Source: Olsenella sp. An285 | GTDB taxonomy: Bacteria > Actinomycetota > Coriobacteriia > Coriobacteriales > Atopobiaceae | NCBI RefSeq assembly: GCF_002159625.1 | Contig: NZ_NFIZ01000002.1 | Coordinates: 186,001 to 250,000, forward strand | Length of the DNA: 64,000 nt | Direction of reading: 5' to 3' | In this document: piece after piece, positions 25,612 to 34,595 of the stretch | Numbering within the stretch: the first letter of the stretch is position 1 | How the letters are laid out: each line of letters opens with the position of its first letter | Made by a program: the position numbers and the translations under genes | The notes under the pieces: generated by a model | What the model was told of the DNA's origin: nothing | The model's database searches: none | What the model saw: only the letters and a program-made list of their open reading frames with translations

Positions 25612-27282
25612 GTGATAGCAAGAACCCCTCGGGGCTTTCGCGACATCCTCCCGCGGGAGGCGCTCGCGCGCGAGCGGATCACCGCCGTCGTGCGCGAGCG
25701 CTTCTCCGCCGCGGGCTACCTTCCCGTCGAGACCCCACTTCTCGAGGACCGCTCAGTCCTCGAGCGCGGGGCCCGCATCAAGGACTCCGCCTTCCAGCTC
25801 TTTGACTCGGACGGCACGCTCCTCATGCTCCGCCCGGACCTCACGCTGCCCGTCGCGCGGCTCGTGGCCGGGCGCGTGGGAGCGGACCGGCTCCCGGCGC
25901 GCTTTCGATACGAGGCGCCCGTCGTGCGCGAGGAGCCGAGCCTGCGCGGCCAGCCGCGCCAGTTCACGCAGCTGGGCGTGGAGCTCGTGGGCGAGGACGG
26001 CGCGGCGGCGGAGGTGGAGGTCGTGCGCCTGCTCGGCGACGCCCTCGCCGCGCTGGAGGTGCCCGACTGGCGCATCGTCTTTGGCTCGGTGACCCCGCTC
26101 AAGGCGCTGCTCGACGCCTGCGCCCCCACGCCGGCGTTCCGGGAGCGCGTGCTCTCGCTCGTGCACGACTCCGACCTCGTGACCCTGAACGAGGCCATCG
26201 CCTCCGAGCCCGCGCTCGCCCCGGAGCAGGCGCGCGCCCTGCGCGAGGTGCCGCGCCTCTGCGGCGGCGCGGAGGTCATCGACAGGCTGGACGTTCTTCT
26301 CGCCGAGGCGGGCGTGCCCGCGGGGGAGCGCGGAACGGACGAGCTCGCCGAGCTCGCGCGCGCCCTCGAGGACCTCTTCAGGGCGGGGCGCCTCTCCTTC
26401 GACTTCTCCATCATCAACTCGTTCGACTACTATACGGGCATCATCTTCAAGGGCTACGCCGAGGGCATCGCCGCGAGCCTCGCCTCGGGCGGCCGCTACG
26501 ACGCGGTGCTCGCCAACCTGGGCCGGCCTGGGCTCGCCGCCTGCGGCTTTGCGCTCTCGCTCGAGCGCCTCCAGGAGGTCCTGGGCGAGCCCGGCGAGTC
26601 TGGCGTGGTGACGCCCGGCGTGCGCGTGGCGGCGCGGCCCATCCGCATCGCCGTTCCCAAGGGCTCGCTCTTCAAGCCGTGCGTGGCGGCGCTCGAGGCG
26701 GCGGGGCTGCCCACCGCCGAGCTCCGCGACCTGGGGCGCAAGCTCATCGTGCGCGACGGCGACGTGGAGTACGTCATCGTTCGCGCCCAGGACGCGCCGG
26801 CCTTCGTGGGGCACGGCGGCGCCGACTGCGGCATCTGCGGGCGCGACTCGCTCGTGGAGGCGGACCTCGACCTCCTGCAGCTCGTCGACCTGGGCTTTGG
26901 GGGGTGCCGCTTCGTGGTGGCGGAGCCGCGCGATAAGGCCGGGGAGGCCGAGAGCAACTACGAGTGGCGCGGCACGGTGCGCGTGGCCACCAAGTATCCG
27001 CGCATCACCCAGCAGTACTACGATTCCATCGGGCAGCAGGTGGACATCGTCACGCTCCACGGCAACATCGAGCTCGGGCCCATCGTGGGCATGGCCGACC
27101 GCATCGTGGACATCACGGCCACGGGCACCACGCTCGCCGAGAACGACCTCGTGATCGTTGACGAGGTGCTGCCGTGCACCGCGCGGTTCTTTGCGGGGCC
27201 GGCGGCCTACCGCTGCGACAGAAGGATCCGCGACCTCGCGCGAAGGCTCGCCGAGGTCTCGCACGAAGGGGGAAGGCAATGA
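25612..27282 (+). CDS. hisG: HisZ-HisG fusion: ATP phosphoribosyltransferase
   Basis: A 556-residue fusion for the first step of histidine synthesis, ATP plus PRPP to phosphoribosyl-ATP. Residues 1 to about 335 are HisZ, a His-tRNA-synthetase-like regulatory subunit (TPRGFRDILPREA, FRYEAPVVREEPSLRGQPRQFTQLG-type motif 2, YYTGIIFKGY, SGGRYD). Residues about 345-556 are a short-form HisG (RIAVPKGSLF, CGICGRDSL, VATKYPRITQQYY, DITATGTTL). Short HisG needs HisZ, normally as separate chains. GTG 25612 has AAAGGACC upstream. The stop overlaps hisD by 4 nt. The reading frame is continuous across the joint, with no sign of sequencing error. Confidence 0.93.
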   Translation: MIARTPRGFRDILPREALARERITAVVRERFSAAGYLPVETPLLEDRSVLERGARIKDSAFQLFDSDGTLLMLRPDLTLPVARLVAGRVGADRLPARFRYEAPVVREEPSLRGQPRQFTQLGVELVGEDGAAAEVEVVRLLGDALAALEVPDWRIVFGSVTPLKALLDACAPTPAFRERVLSLVHDSDLVTLNEAIASEPALAPEQARALREVPRLCGGAEVIDRLDVLLAEAGVPAGERGTDELAELARALEDLFRAGRLSFDFSIINSFDYYTGIIFKGYAEGIAASLASGGRYDAVLANLGRPGLAACGFALSLERLQEVLGEPGESGVVTPGVRVAARPIRIAVPKGSLFKPCVAALEAAGLPTAELRDLGRKLIVRDGDVEYVIVRAQDAPAFVGHGGADCGICGRDSLVEADLDLLQLVDLGFGGCRFVVAEPRDKAGEAESNYEWRGTVRVATKYPRITQQYYDSIGQQVDIVTLHGNIELGPIVGMADRIVDITATGTTLAENDLVIVDEVLPCTARFFAGPAAYRCDRRIRDLARRLAEVSHEGGRQ

Positions 27283-28658
27283 GGACGGTCACGCTCACGG
27301 GCGGGAGGCGCCTCACGCAGGCGGACCTCAACCGCACGGGTGCCCTGCCCGCGGACGTGTGCGCCGCGGCCGAGAAGATCGTGGACGACGTGCGCGCCCG
27401 CGGCGACGAGGCCGTGCGCGAGTACTGCCTGCGCTTCGACCGCGCGTGCCCGGAGAGCTTCCGCGTGCCCGACGAGCTGGTGCGAGGCGCGCTCGACCTC
27501 GTGAGCCCCGAGTTCCTGGCGTCGCTCACCCGCGCTCGCGACCAGATCCTCGCGTTTCACGAGCGCGAGCGCGAGCAGTCCTGGTTCACCACGCGCCCGG
27601 ACGGGACGCTCCTGGGCGTGCAGGTGACGCCCGTGGCCTCCGCGGCGGTCTACGTGCCCGGCGGGCGCGCCCAGTACCCCTCGACCGTCCTCATGGACAC
27701 GGTCCCGGCCAAGGTCGCGGGCGTGGGGCGCGTGGTGATGGTGACCCCTCCGCAGGCGGACGGCACCCTCTCCGCCTACACGCTCGCCGCCGCGGCGCTC
27801 GCCGGCGTGGACGAGGTCTACGCCGTGGGCGGCGCCCAGGCCGTGGCAGCCGTGGCGTACGGCACCGAGTCCATCCCCGCGGTCGAGAAGATCGTGGGCC
27901 CCGGCAACGCCTACGTGGCGGCCGCCAAGCGCTACGTCTCGGGGGACGTGGGCATAGACATGGTGGCGGGCCCATCCGAGGTCTGCGTGCTGGCGGACGC
28001 CACGGCGGACCCCGTGGTGGTGGCCGCCGACCTCATGGCCCAGGCCGAGCACGACCCCATGGCAAGCTGCTACCTCGTGACCTGCGACGCGGACCTGCCG
28101 GGGCGCGTGCTCGCCGCGGCGGAGCGCCTGGTCTCCCAGAGCCCGCGCGAGGACATCACGCGCGCGAGCCTCGACGAGCGCGGCGTGATCGTGGTGGCCG
28201 AGGGCCTGGATGCCGCCGCCGACGCCGTGAACGTGGTCGCCCCTGAGCACCTGGAGCTCCACTGCGAGGGCGCCATGGGGCTCCTGGGCAAGATCAGGAA
28301 CGCCGGCGCCATCTTCGTGGGCGCCTGGAGCTCCGAGCCGCTGGGGGACTACGTGGCCGGCCCCAACCACACGCTGCCCACGGGCGGAACCGCGCGCTGG
28401 GCCAACCCGCTGGGCGTCTACGACTTCCAGAAGCGCTCGAGCGTCATCTCCTACACGCCCGAGGGGCTTCTCGCGGACGCCCCGTCCGCCCAGACGCTCG
28501 CGCAGTCCGAGGGCCTCTGGGCGCACGCGCTCTCCGTGGGCCTGCGCCGGCGCCTTGCCGAGGGCGGCACCTATGACGTGGACGACGTGCGTCGCGTTGC
28601 CTGGCCGGAGGACCTGCCCGCCCCCGCCGGCGTGCGGCTGCCGCGCGAGGAGGCCTGA
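27279..28658 (+). CDS. hisD: Histidinol dehydrogenase
   Basis: A 459-residue HisD: zinc-dependent two-step oxidation of L-histidinol to L-histidine. VYVPGGRAQYPSTVLM, VGPGNAYVAAAKR, GPSEVCVLAD and the metal/base segment QAEHDP are conserved, as is GPNHTLPTGGTARW. ATG 27279 overlaps the hisZG stop (ATGA) and has AAGGGGGAAGG upstream. The gene is followed by hisC after 1 nt, so they form one operon. Confidence 0.96.
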   Translation: MRTVTLTGGRRLTQADLNRTGALPADVCAAAEKIVDDVRARGDEAVREYCLRFDRACPESFRVPDELVRGALDLVSPEFLASLTRARDQILAFHEREREQSWFTTRPDGTLLGVQVTPVASAAVYVPGGRAQYPSTVLMDTVPAKVAGVGRVVMVTPPQADGTLSAYTLAAAALAGVDEVYAVGGAQAVAAVAYGTESIPAVEKIVGPGNAYVAAAKRYVSGDVGIDMVAGPSEVCVLADATADPVVVAADLMAQAEHDPMASCYLVTCDADLPGRVLAAAERLVSQSPREDITRASLDERGVIVVAEGLDAAADAVNVVAPEHLELHCEGAMGLLGKIRNAGAIFVGAWSSEPLGDYVAGPNHTLPTGGTARWANPLGVYDFQKRSSVISYTPEGLLADAPSAQTLAQSEGLWAHALSVGLRRRLAEGGTYDVDDVRRVAWPEDLPAPAGVRLPREEA

Positions 28659-28659
28659 C

Positions 28660-29775
28660 ATGGGCGGGGAGAGCCGCGGCGCGCGTGGCGAGAAGGGCCG
28701 GGGCCTCGCGGGCAGGGTGCGTCCCTCGCTCGCCTCGTTCGAGCCCTACGACCCCGCCTTCACGCCGTGCAGGGTGAACCTCTCGGCGAACGAGAACACG
28801 CACGAGATGCCGGAGGAGTACGCGGACGCCGTGCGCGCCGCGCTGGCCGCGACGCCGCTCAACCGCTATCCGGACCCGATGGCCAACGCCCTGCGCAACG
28901 CCCTGGCAAAGCGCCACGGCGTCTCCCGCGGCAGCATTGTGGTGGGCAACGGCGGCGATGAGGTGCTCTTCAACCTGCTGATGGCGTTTGGAGGCCCGGG
29001 GCGCACGCTCGTCACCTGCCCGCCGGACTTCTCGGAGTACGCGCTCTTCGCGCAGATGACCGAGACCCCGCACGTGGCGGTCCCGCGCGACGCCGAGGAC
29101 TTCTCGGTTGACGCCGCCGCGCTCGTGGCGGCCGCCGCGGGCGCGGCGCTCGTGATCCTCACCTCGCCCAACAACCCCACGGGCGGCCTCCTCGACCGTG
29201 CTGTCCTGCGTCGCCTTCTGGACGAGACGGACGCCCTCGTGCTCGTGGACGAGGCATACGTGGAGTTCGCCCCGGAGGGCACGAGCGTCGTGGGCCTCGT
29301 TGCCTCCGAGCCGCGCCTCGTGGTGTTGCGCACGCTCTCCAAGGCCTTTGGTCTCGCAGGCGTGCGCGCGGGCTACCTCGTGGCGGACCCGACGGTCGTG
29401 GACGTCCTGGGGGCCGTGCGTCAGATATACTCCGTTGACGTGCTCGCACAGGCCGCCGCGCTCGCCGCGGTCACGCACCGGGACGCCCTCGCGCCCGTCG
29501 TGGCGGACGTGGTGGCCGAGCGGGAGCGCCTCTCGGCCGGCCTCTCTGCGCTCCCCGGGGTGCGCACGTGGCCATCCGCCGGCAACTTCGTGCTCGTGCG
29601 GGTGGCAGGCGCCCACCGCGTGTGGGAGCGTCTGCGCGACGAGCACTCCGTCCTGGTGCGCGACTTCTCGTCTGCGCCGGGGCTTGAGGGGTGTCTCAGG
29701 ATCTCCGTGGGCACGCGCGAGGAGAACGACGTTCTTCTCGACGCGCTCGCGACGCTTTTGAGGGAGGAAGCATGA
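28660..29775 (+). CDS. hisC: Histidinol-phosphate aminotransferase
   Basis: A 371-residue fold-type I PLP aminotransferase for imidazole acetol-phosphate to histidinol-phosphate. Key parts: [41 protein letters not shown] and the PLP Lys in [10 protein letters not shown]. The first 25 residues ([15 protein letters not shown]...) are an Arg/Gly-rich extension absent from most HisC proteins. ATG 28660 follows the hisD stop directly, and GCGCGAGGAGGCC is the ribosome site. The end overlaps hisB. Confidence 0.95.
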   Translation: MGGESRGARGEKGRGLAGRVRPSLASFEPYDPAFTPCRVNLSANENTHEMPEEYADAVRAALAATPLNRYPDPMANALRNALAKRHGVSRGSIVVGNGGDEVLFNLLMAFGGPGRTLVTCPPDFSEYALFAQMTETPHVAVPRDAEDFSVDAAALVAAAAGAALVILTSPNNPTGGLLDRAVLRRLLDETDALVLVDEAYVEFAPEGTSVVGLVASEPRLVVLRTLSKAFGLAGVRAGYLVADPTVVDVLGAVRQIYSVDVLAQAAALAAVTHRDALAPVVADVVAERERLSAGLSALPGVRTWPSAGNFVLVRVAGAHRVWERLRDEHSVLVRDFSSAPGLEGCLRISVGTREENDVLLDALATLLREEA

Positions 29776-30359
29776 CCAGGACCGCCAAGGCCGTCCGCGC
29801 CACCGCAGAGACCGACATCGGACTGTCCGTCGACCTCGACGGGACGGGCGCCTACGACATCGAGACCGGCGTGGGCTTCTTCGACCACATGCTCGCCGCG
29901 TTCTCCCGGCACTCGCTCGTGGACCTCACCGTCCGCGTGAAGGGCGACACCCAGGTGGACGACCACCACACCGTGGAGGACACGGGCATCGTGCTGGGCC
30001 AGGCCCTGCGCGAGGCGCTGGGGGACAAGCGCGGCATCCGGCGCTTTGGCTCTGTCATGGTGCCGCTGGACGAGGCGCTCGTGATGGCCGCCGTGGACGT
30101 CTCCGGCCGCGGCGAGCTCTACTGGGACGTGCCGATCGGCCCCGCCAAGGTGGGGACCTTCGACACCGAGCTCGGCCACGAGTTCTTCTGCGGCCTGGCG
30201 CGCGAGGCGGGCGTCACGCTTCATCTGCGCCTCGTGTGCGGCGAGAACGCCCACCACATCCTCGAGGCTACCTTCAAGGCCGCGGCGCGGGCTCTGCGCG
30301 AGGCCGTGGAGCCGGACCCGCGCGTCGAGGGCGTGCCGTCCACCAAGGGGAGCCTGTGA
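29772..30359 (+). CDS. hisB: Imidazoleglycerol-phosphate dehydratase
   Basis: A 195-residue single-domain HisB converting imidazole glycerol-phosphate to imidazole acetol-phosphate. The manganese-site motifs [28 protein letters not shown], and later [14 protein letters not shown] with [13 protein letters not shown] are all present. There is no fused histidinol-phosphatase domain, and no separate phosphatase gene is in the window. ATG 29772 overlaps the hisC stop by 4 nt (ATGA) and has GAGGGAGGAAGC upstream. Confidence 0.97.
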   Translation: MTRTAKAVRATAETDIGLSVDLDGTGAYDIETGVGFFDHMLAAFSRHSLVDLTVRVKGDTQVDDHHTVEDTGIVLGQALREALGDKRGIRRFGSVMVPLDEALVMAAVDVSGRGELYWDVPIGPAKVGTFDTELGHEFFCGLAREAGVTLHLRLVCGENAHHILEATFKAAARALREAVEPDPRVEGVPSTKGSL

Positions 30360-31045
30360 TGACGGGCCCCGCGGGCGCGGGCCGCATCGTCGTCGTCGAC
30401 TACCACAAGGGCAACATCAGCTCCGTGGTGCGCGGCCTGGTGGAGGCGGGCGGCACCGCGGCGGTCTCCGACGTCCCCGACGAGATCCGCGCCGCCTCCG
30501 GCGTGGTGCTGCCCGGTGTGGGGAGCTTCGGGGACGCGATGGGCTACCTTCGCAAGAGCGGAGAGGCGGACGCCGTGCTGGACGCGATCGGTCGCGGCGT
30601 GCCCTTCCTCGGCATCTGCCTGGGCCTCCAGCTCCTCTTCGAGCGCGGCAACGAGACGGACGACGGCTCGTGGGCCGAGGGCCTGGGCGTGCTCCCCGGC
30701 TCTGCCACGCGCCTGGAGTCCGACCGCCTCAAGGTTCCGCACGTGGGCTGGGACCAGCTCCACCTGACGGAGCGCGGTCGCGCGTGCCCGCTCTTCTCGG
30801 CCGTGCCCGAGGGCGCCAACGTCTACTTCACGCACTCCTTCGCCCTTGCGGACGACGTTCCCGACGAGGTGGTGGCGGCCCGCACGCACTACGTGCGCAG
30901 CTTTGCCTCCGCCGTGTGGCGCGACAACGTCTTTGGCGTGCAGTTCCACCCGGAGAAGTCCTCCGCGGTGGGGCTCGCCATGCTCCGGGGTTTCGTGGCG
31001 GTGGTCGGCGGCGCGGCCGGCGGACACCCGAGCGCGTTGGGATAA
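30359..31045 (+). CDS. hisH: Imidazole glycerol-phosphate synthase, glutaminase subunit
   Basis: A 228-residue class I glutamine amidotransferase that feeds ammonia to HisF. VVVDYHKGNISSV at the start, PGVGSFGDAM, the nucleophile Cys87 in FLGICLGLQLLFE, and the His-x-Glu of VQFHPEKS complete the triad. ATG 30359 shares its A with the hisB stop (TGATG). The partner hisF is 2.5 kb downstream, not adjacent. Confidence 0.96.
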   Translation: MTGPAGAGRIVVVDYHKGNISSVVRGLVEAGGTAAVSDVPDEIRAASGVVLPGVGSFGDAMGYLRKSGEADAVLDAIGRGVPFLGICLGLQLLFERGNETDDGSWAEGLGVLPGSATRLESDRLKVPHVGWDQLHLTERGRACPLFSAVPEGANVYFTHSFALADDVPDEVVAARTHYVRSFASAVWRDNVFGVQFHPEKSSAVGLAMLRGFVAVVGGAAGGHPSALG

Positions 31046-31061
31046 CACTCGCGGCTTGACT

Positions 31062-31090
31062 TTTGCCGCCTGGGTATCTGCTGTTATATA
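31062..31090 (+). promoter_or_regulatory. Internal promoter candidate before hisA
   Basis: TTTGCC (31062-31067) and TATATA (31085-31090) are 17 bp apart in a locally AT-rich gap between hisH and hisA. TTGACT overlaps just upstream. It would allow hisA and the reductase gene to be expressed apart from hisZGDCBH. Confidence 0.5.
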
Positions 31091-31129
31091 AAGTGAAAAC
31101 AATCTGTGCGTGTTATCTGGAGGTGCGGC

Positions 31130-31867
31130 ATGATCCTCTTTCCCGCAATCGACCTGGTGGGCGGCCGCGTGGTGCGCCTCGCGCGCGGCGAGCGCGCCCA
31201 CATGGACGTCTACTCCGACGACCCCGCCGCCGTTGCGGAGTCCTTCCGCGACGCCGGTGCGGAGTGGGTCCACGTGGTCGACCTCTCGGCCACGCTGGAG
31301 GAGGACGACGCCGCCCGCGCCGCAAATGCTGCGGCCATCCGTGCGATCTGCTCTGTCCCCGGCATCTCCGTGGACGCCGGCGGCGGCGTGCGCGACCTCG
31401 CGGCGGTGGAGCGCCTGGCGGAGCTGGGCGTGCGCCGCATCGCCATCGGCACGGCGCTCGTGCGCGACCCCGCGTTCGCCGCTGAGGCCGCCCGCAGCTT
31501 TGGCGAGCTCGTGGTGGCGGACGTGGCGGCGCGCGGGGGAGAGGTGCGCGTGAACGGCTGGCGCGAGGGCGCCTCGCTCTCCGCAGACGAGCTCGTGGCG
31601 CGCCTCGCGGGGCTGGGCTACCGGCACCTGGTGTTCACGGATGTGGCGCGCGACGGCATGCGCTGCGGCGTGGACGCGGAGGTGTACCGTCACGTGGCAG
31701 AGGTCGCGGGCTTTCCCGTGGTGGCCTCGGGCGGCATCGCGAGCCTGGACGACCTGCGCGCCCTGGTCGCCCTGGGGCCGGGCGTGGTGGAGGGCGCCAT
31801 CACCGGGCGAGCCCTCTACGAGGGGTCCTTCTCGCTCGAGGACGCGCTCGCCGCCGCCCGCGCGTAA
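31130..31867 (+). CDS. hisA: ProFAR isomerase HisA
   Basis: A 245-residue TIM-barrel isomerase acting on phosphoribosylformimino-AICAR-phosphate. It opens MILFPAIDLVGGRVVRL with the catalytic Asp, and has SVDAGGGVRDL, IAIGTALV, the second catalytic Asp in VFTDVARDGM and the phosphate site ASGGIASLDD. ATG 31130 has TGGAGG upstream. This start lies 84 bp from hisH with a likely promoter between them. The related barrel HisF is at 33545. Confidence 0.94.
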   Translation: MILFPAIDLVGGRVVRLARGERAHMDVYSDDPAAVAESFRDAGAEWVHVVDLSATLEEDDAARAANAAAIRAICSVPGISVDAGGGVRDLAAVERLAELGVRRIAIGTALVRDPAFAAEAARSFGELVVADVAARGGEVRVNGWREGASLSADELVARLAGLGYRHLVFTDVARDGMRCGVDAEVYRHVAEVAGFPVVASGGIASLDDLRALVALGPGVVEGAITGRALYEGSFSLEDALAAARA

Positions 31868-31869
31868 CA

Positions 31870-31894
31870 TGACAAAGGGACAGTCCCTTTGTCA
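31870..31894. repeat. 25-bp perfect GGGACAGTCCC palindrome (type II)
   Basis: TGACAAAGGGAC, A, GTCCCTTTGTCA is perfectly palindromic about one base, followed by CGTTATGT as at 20441. It starts 2 bp past the hisA stop and 29 bp before the next start. Confidence 0.93.
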
Positions 31895-31922
31895 CGTTAT
31901 GTCAGCCGAGGAGGAGGGGAAC

Positions 31923-33107
31923 ATGCAGTACCGCACCAACCCGCGCAATGGGGACCGCATCTCCGCGCTCGGCCTGGGGTGCATGCGCTTTCCCGGCCCG
32001 CCCGGTCGCCCCGACCCCGTGCGGGCGCGCGAGCTCACCGCCCGTGCTGTGGAGCGTGGCATAAACTACCTGGACACCGCCTACCTCTATCCCGGGAACG
32101 AGGCCTGCGTGGGCGCCACGCTCGAGGAGCTGGGCCTGCGCGACCAGGTGCTTCTTGCCACCAAGCTCCCGCACGGCTCCGTTCGAGCCCGGCAGGACCT
32201 CGACCGCATCTTCGACGAGCAGCTCCGTCGCCTGCGCACGGACCACGTTGACTACTACCTCGTCCACAACGTCACGAGCCCCGCCCAGTGGGAGCGCCTG
32301 TGCGAGCTGGGCATCGAGGACTGGATCGCCCGACAGCGCGCGGCGGGGCGCATCCGGCAGATGGGGTTCTCCTACCACGGCAGCGCGGGAGACTTCCCCG
32401 TGGTGCTGGACGCCTATGACTGGGACTTCTGCCAGATCCAGTACAACTACGCGGGAGAGACGTACCAGGCGGGTACGGCGGGCCTTCGCGCGGCCGCCGC
32501 GCGCGGCCTCGCCGTCTTTGTGATGGAGCCCCTGCTGGGAGGGCGCCTGGCGGACAGGCTGCCGGACCGCGCGCGGCGCATCATCGACGCCGCGGCCACG
32601 CCCGAGCTGGCCACACCCGCCGCCTGGGGGCTCTCCTGGGTGTGGGACCACCCGGAGGTGACGATGCTCCTCTCCGGCATGAACGCCCCCGAGCAGATAG
32701 ACGAGAACGCCGCACTGGCCGAGCGCGCGCTCCCGGGGTCCCTCGCGCCCGCCCAGCACGAGGTCATCGCCCGCGTGGTGGAGGAGTTCGAGCGCACGAA
32801 CCGCGTCCCCTGCACGGGGTGCAACTACTGCATGCCCTGCCCGCAGGGGATCAACATCCCCGGGTGCTTCTCGGCCTACAACGCGAGCTACGCGCACGGC
32901 TGGTTCACGGGCCTCTCGCAGTACTTCACCGCGAGCGCCATCCGCACGTCCGAGCCCAAGCTCGTGAGCAACTGCGTCCGCTGCGGGGCGTGCGCGCGCC
33001 ACTGCCCCCAGCACATCGACATCCCGGCCCGCCTGGAGGAGGTGGCGCGCCGCTTCCAGCCCGGTCCCGTGGGCTGGGCCCTGCGCGCGTGGTCGCACCG
33101 GGGGTGA
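31923..33107 (+). CDS. Aldo/keto reductase with two ferredoxin-type 4Fe-4S sites
   Basis: A 394-residue protein. An aldo/keto reductase barrel (ISALGLGCMRFPG, the Asp-Tyr of NYLDTAYLYPGNE, the Lys of LATKLPHG and the His of YYLVHN) is followed by two cysteine clusters, CTGCNYCMPCPQGINIP and CVRCGACARHCPQHIDIP. This fused type is common in anaerobes; the iron-sulfur tail likely passes electrons to or from the NAD(P)-dependent barrel. The substrate is unknown. GAGGAGGGGAAC precedes ATG 31923. It lies between hisA and hisF but has no known role in histidine synthesis. Confidence 0.9.
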   Translation: MQYRTNPRNGDRISALGLGCMRFPGPPGRPDPVRARELTARAVERGINYLDTAYLYPGNEACVGATLEELGLRDQVLLATKLPHGSVRARQDLDRIFDEQLRRLRTDHVDYYLVHNVTSPAQWERLCELGIEDWIARQRAAGRIRQMGFSYHGSAGDFPVVLDAYDWDFCQIQYNYAGETYQAGTAGLRAAAARGLAVFVMEPLLGGRLADRLPDRARRIIDAAATPELATPAAWGLSWVWDHPEVTMLLSGMNAPEQIDENAALAERALPGSLAPAQHEVIARVVEEFERTNRVPCTGCNYCMPCPQGINIPGCFSAYNASYAHGWFTGLSQYFTASAIRTSEPKLVSNCVRCGACARHCPQHIDIPARLEEVARRFQPGPVGWALRAWSHRG

Positions 33108-33157
33108 TGGCGCCGCGACGCTGGTCCGCGGGCGCGGCTTCGTGGTGCCGGAGCTCC

Positions 33158-33248
33158 TTGCTACCCTCTCGAAGGTGTAGGAATCGATGCATCGAGCTGC
33201 TTTTTGAGGACTTGCATCCCGTCGTTACACTTCTAGGGGGGTAACAAA
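33158..33248. repeat. Two palindromes at 64-bp spacing
   Basis: CTACCCTCTCGAAGGTGTAG (33161-33180) and GTTACACTTCTAGGGGGG then GTAAC (33224-33245) have centres about 64 bp apart. They are the same type as the four-unit array after fruK (58837-59050). Confidence 0.7.
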
Positions 33249-33431
33249 GGAGGGGGCAACAAAGACCGTCCCGCCAATCTACGTGGCATCTGGGGGGGCG
33301 TCGCCGAGCATGACCATGAGCTCCGAAGCCCTTGCCACGTACGAAGTGTAAACACCTCAGGGCGAGAAGAACCACGAGCTCTGGGATGCCTCTGCGAGCC
33401 GTTATGATTGCAGCGTCCTTCGCTCGTGCGA

Positions 33432-33517
33432 GGCTCGCCGGGCCCGTCCCACGCGGCGAGTCACGCGGTGAGCGAGCGAAGCGAGCGCCGAGCCGCGTGG
33501 GACGGGCCCGGCGAGCC
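33432..33517. promoter_or_regulatory. Perfect 26-bp stem in the hisF leader
   Basis: Positions 33432-33457 (start GGCTCGCCGGGCCCG) are exactly complementary to 33492-33517. The 34-nt loop contains a direct repeat GCGAGCG-AA-GCGAGCG. It ends 27 bp before the hisF ATG. It could be a terminator of upstream transcription, a leader structure or an insertion scar. Confidence 0.75.
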
Positions 33518-33544
33518 GGGACCCCGTGCGTCGAAAGGACCCCC

Positions 33545-34312
<768 letters not shown>

Positions 34313-34357
34313 GGGCGGGCGTCGCTCTCGCTCCGTGCTGCGTGGTGAAAAAGCCGG

Positions 34358-34409
34358 CCAGGGCACGGATTCGCGAAACGGCGTTGAGGCAATTCGAGCC
34401 AGGGCACGG
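34358..34409 (+). repeat. 52-bp GGGCACG-bounded repeat unit
   Basis: Starts CCAGGGCACGGATTC, has GCGTTGAGG in the middle, ends CCAGGGCACGG; preceded by GTGAAAAAG. It is the plus-strand partner of 11048-11097 and the same length as 10874-10925. Looser matches continue to about 34590 on the minus strand (34509-34590). Confidence 0.65.
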
Positions 34410-34595
34410 TGCGGACCCGCGCCGAGCCGCCCATGGGCGAGAAGAACGGCGAAACCCGTGCCACAGCCCCCAAAGCAGCAACGGCGCCGGCGCATCGGAC
34501 TGCTGCGACAACCGGTCGCGTGCCCTGGACGGAAAAGCCGCAACTCCTCTCTCGCCCTCCCGTGCCGTGCCCCCGCTTTTCGCAACGCCGCGGGG

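Larger units (their letters stand above)
33108..33544. other. Non-coding gap with palindromes and a 26-bp stem
   Basis: No gene supported. It contains two palindromes 64 bp apart (centres about 33170 and 33234) matching those at 58850-59040, a GGCGAGAAGAAC word near 33365 and a very strong hairpin (33432-33517) just before hisF. Confidence 0.6.
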
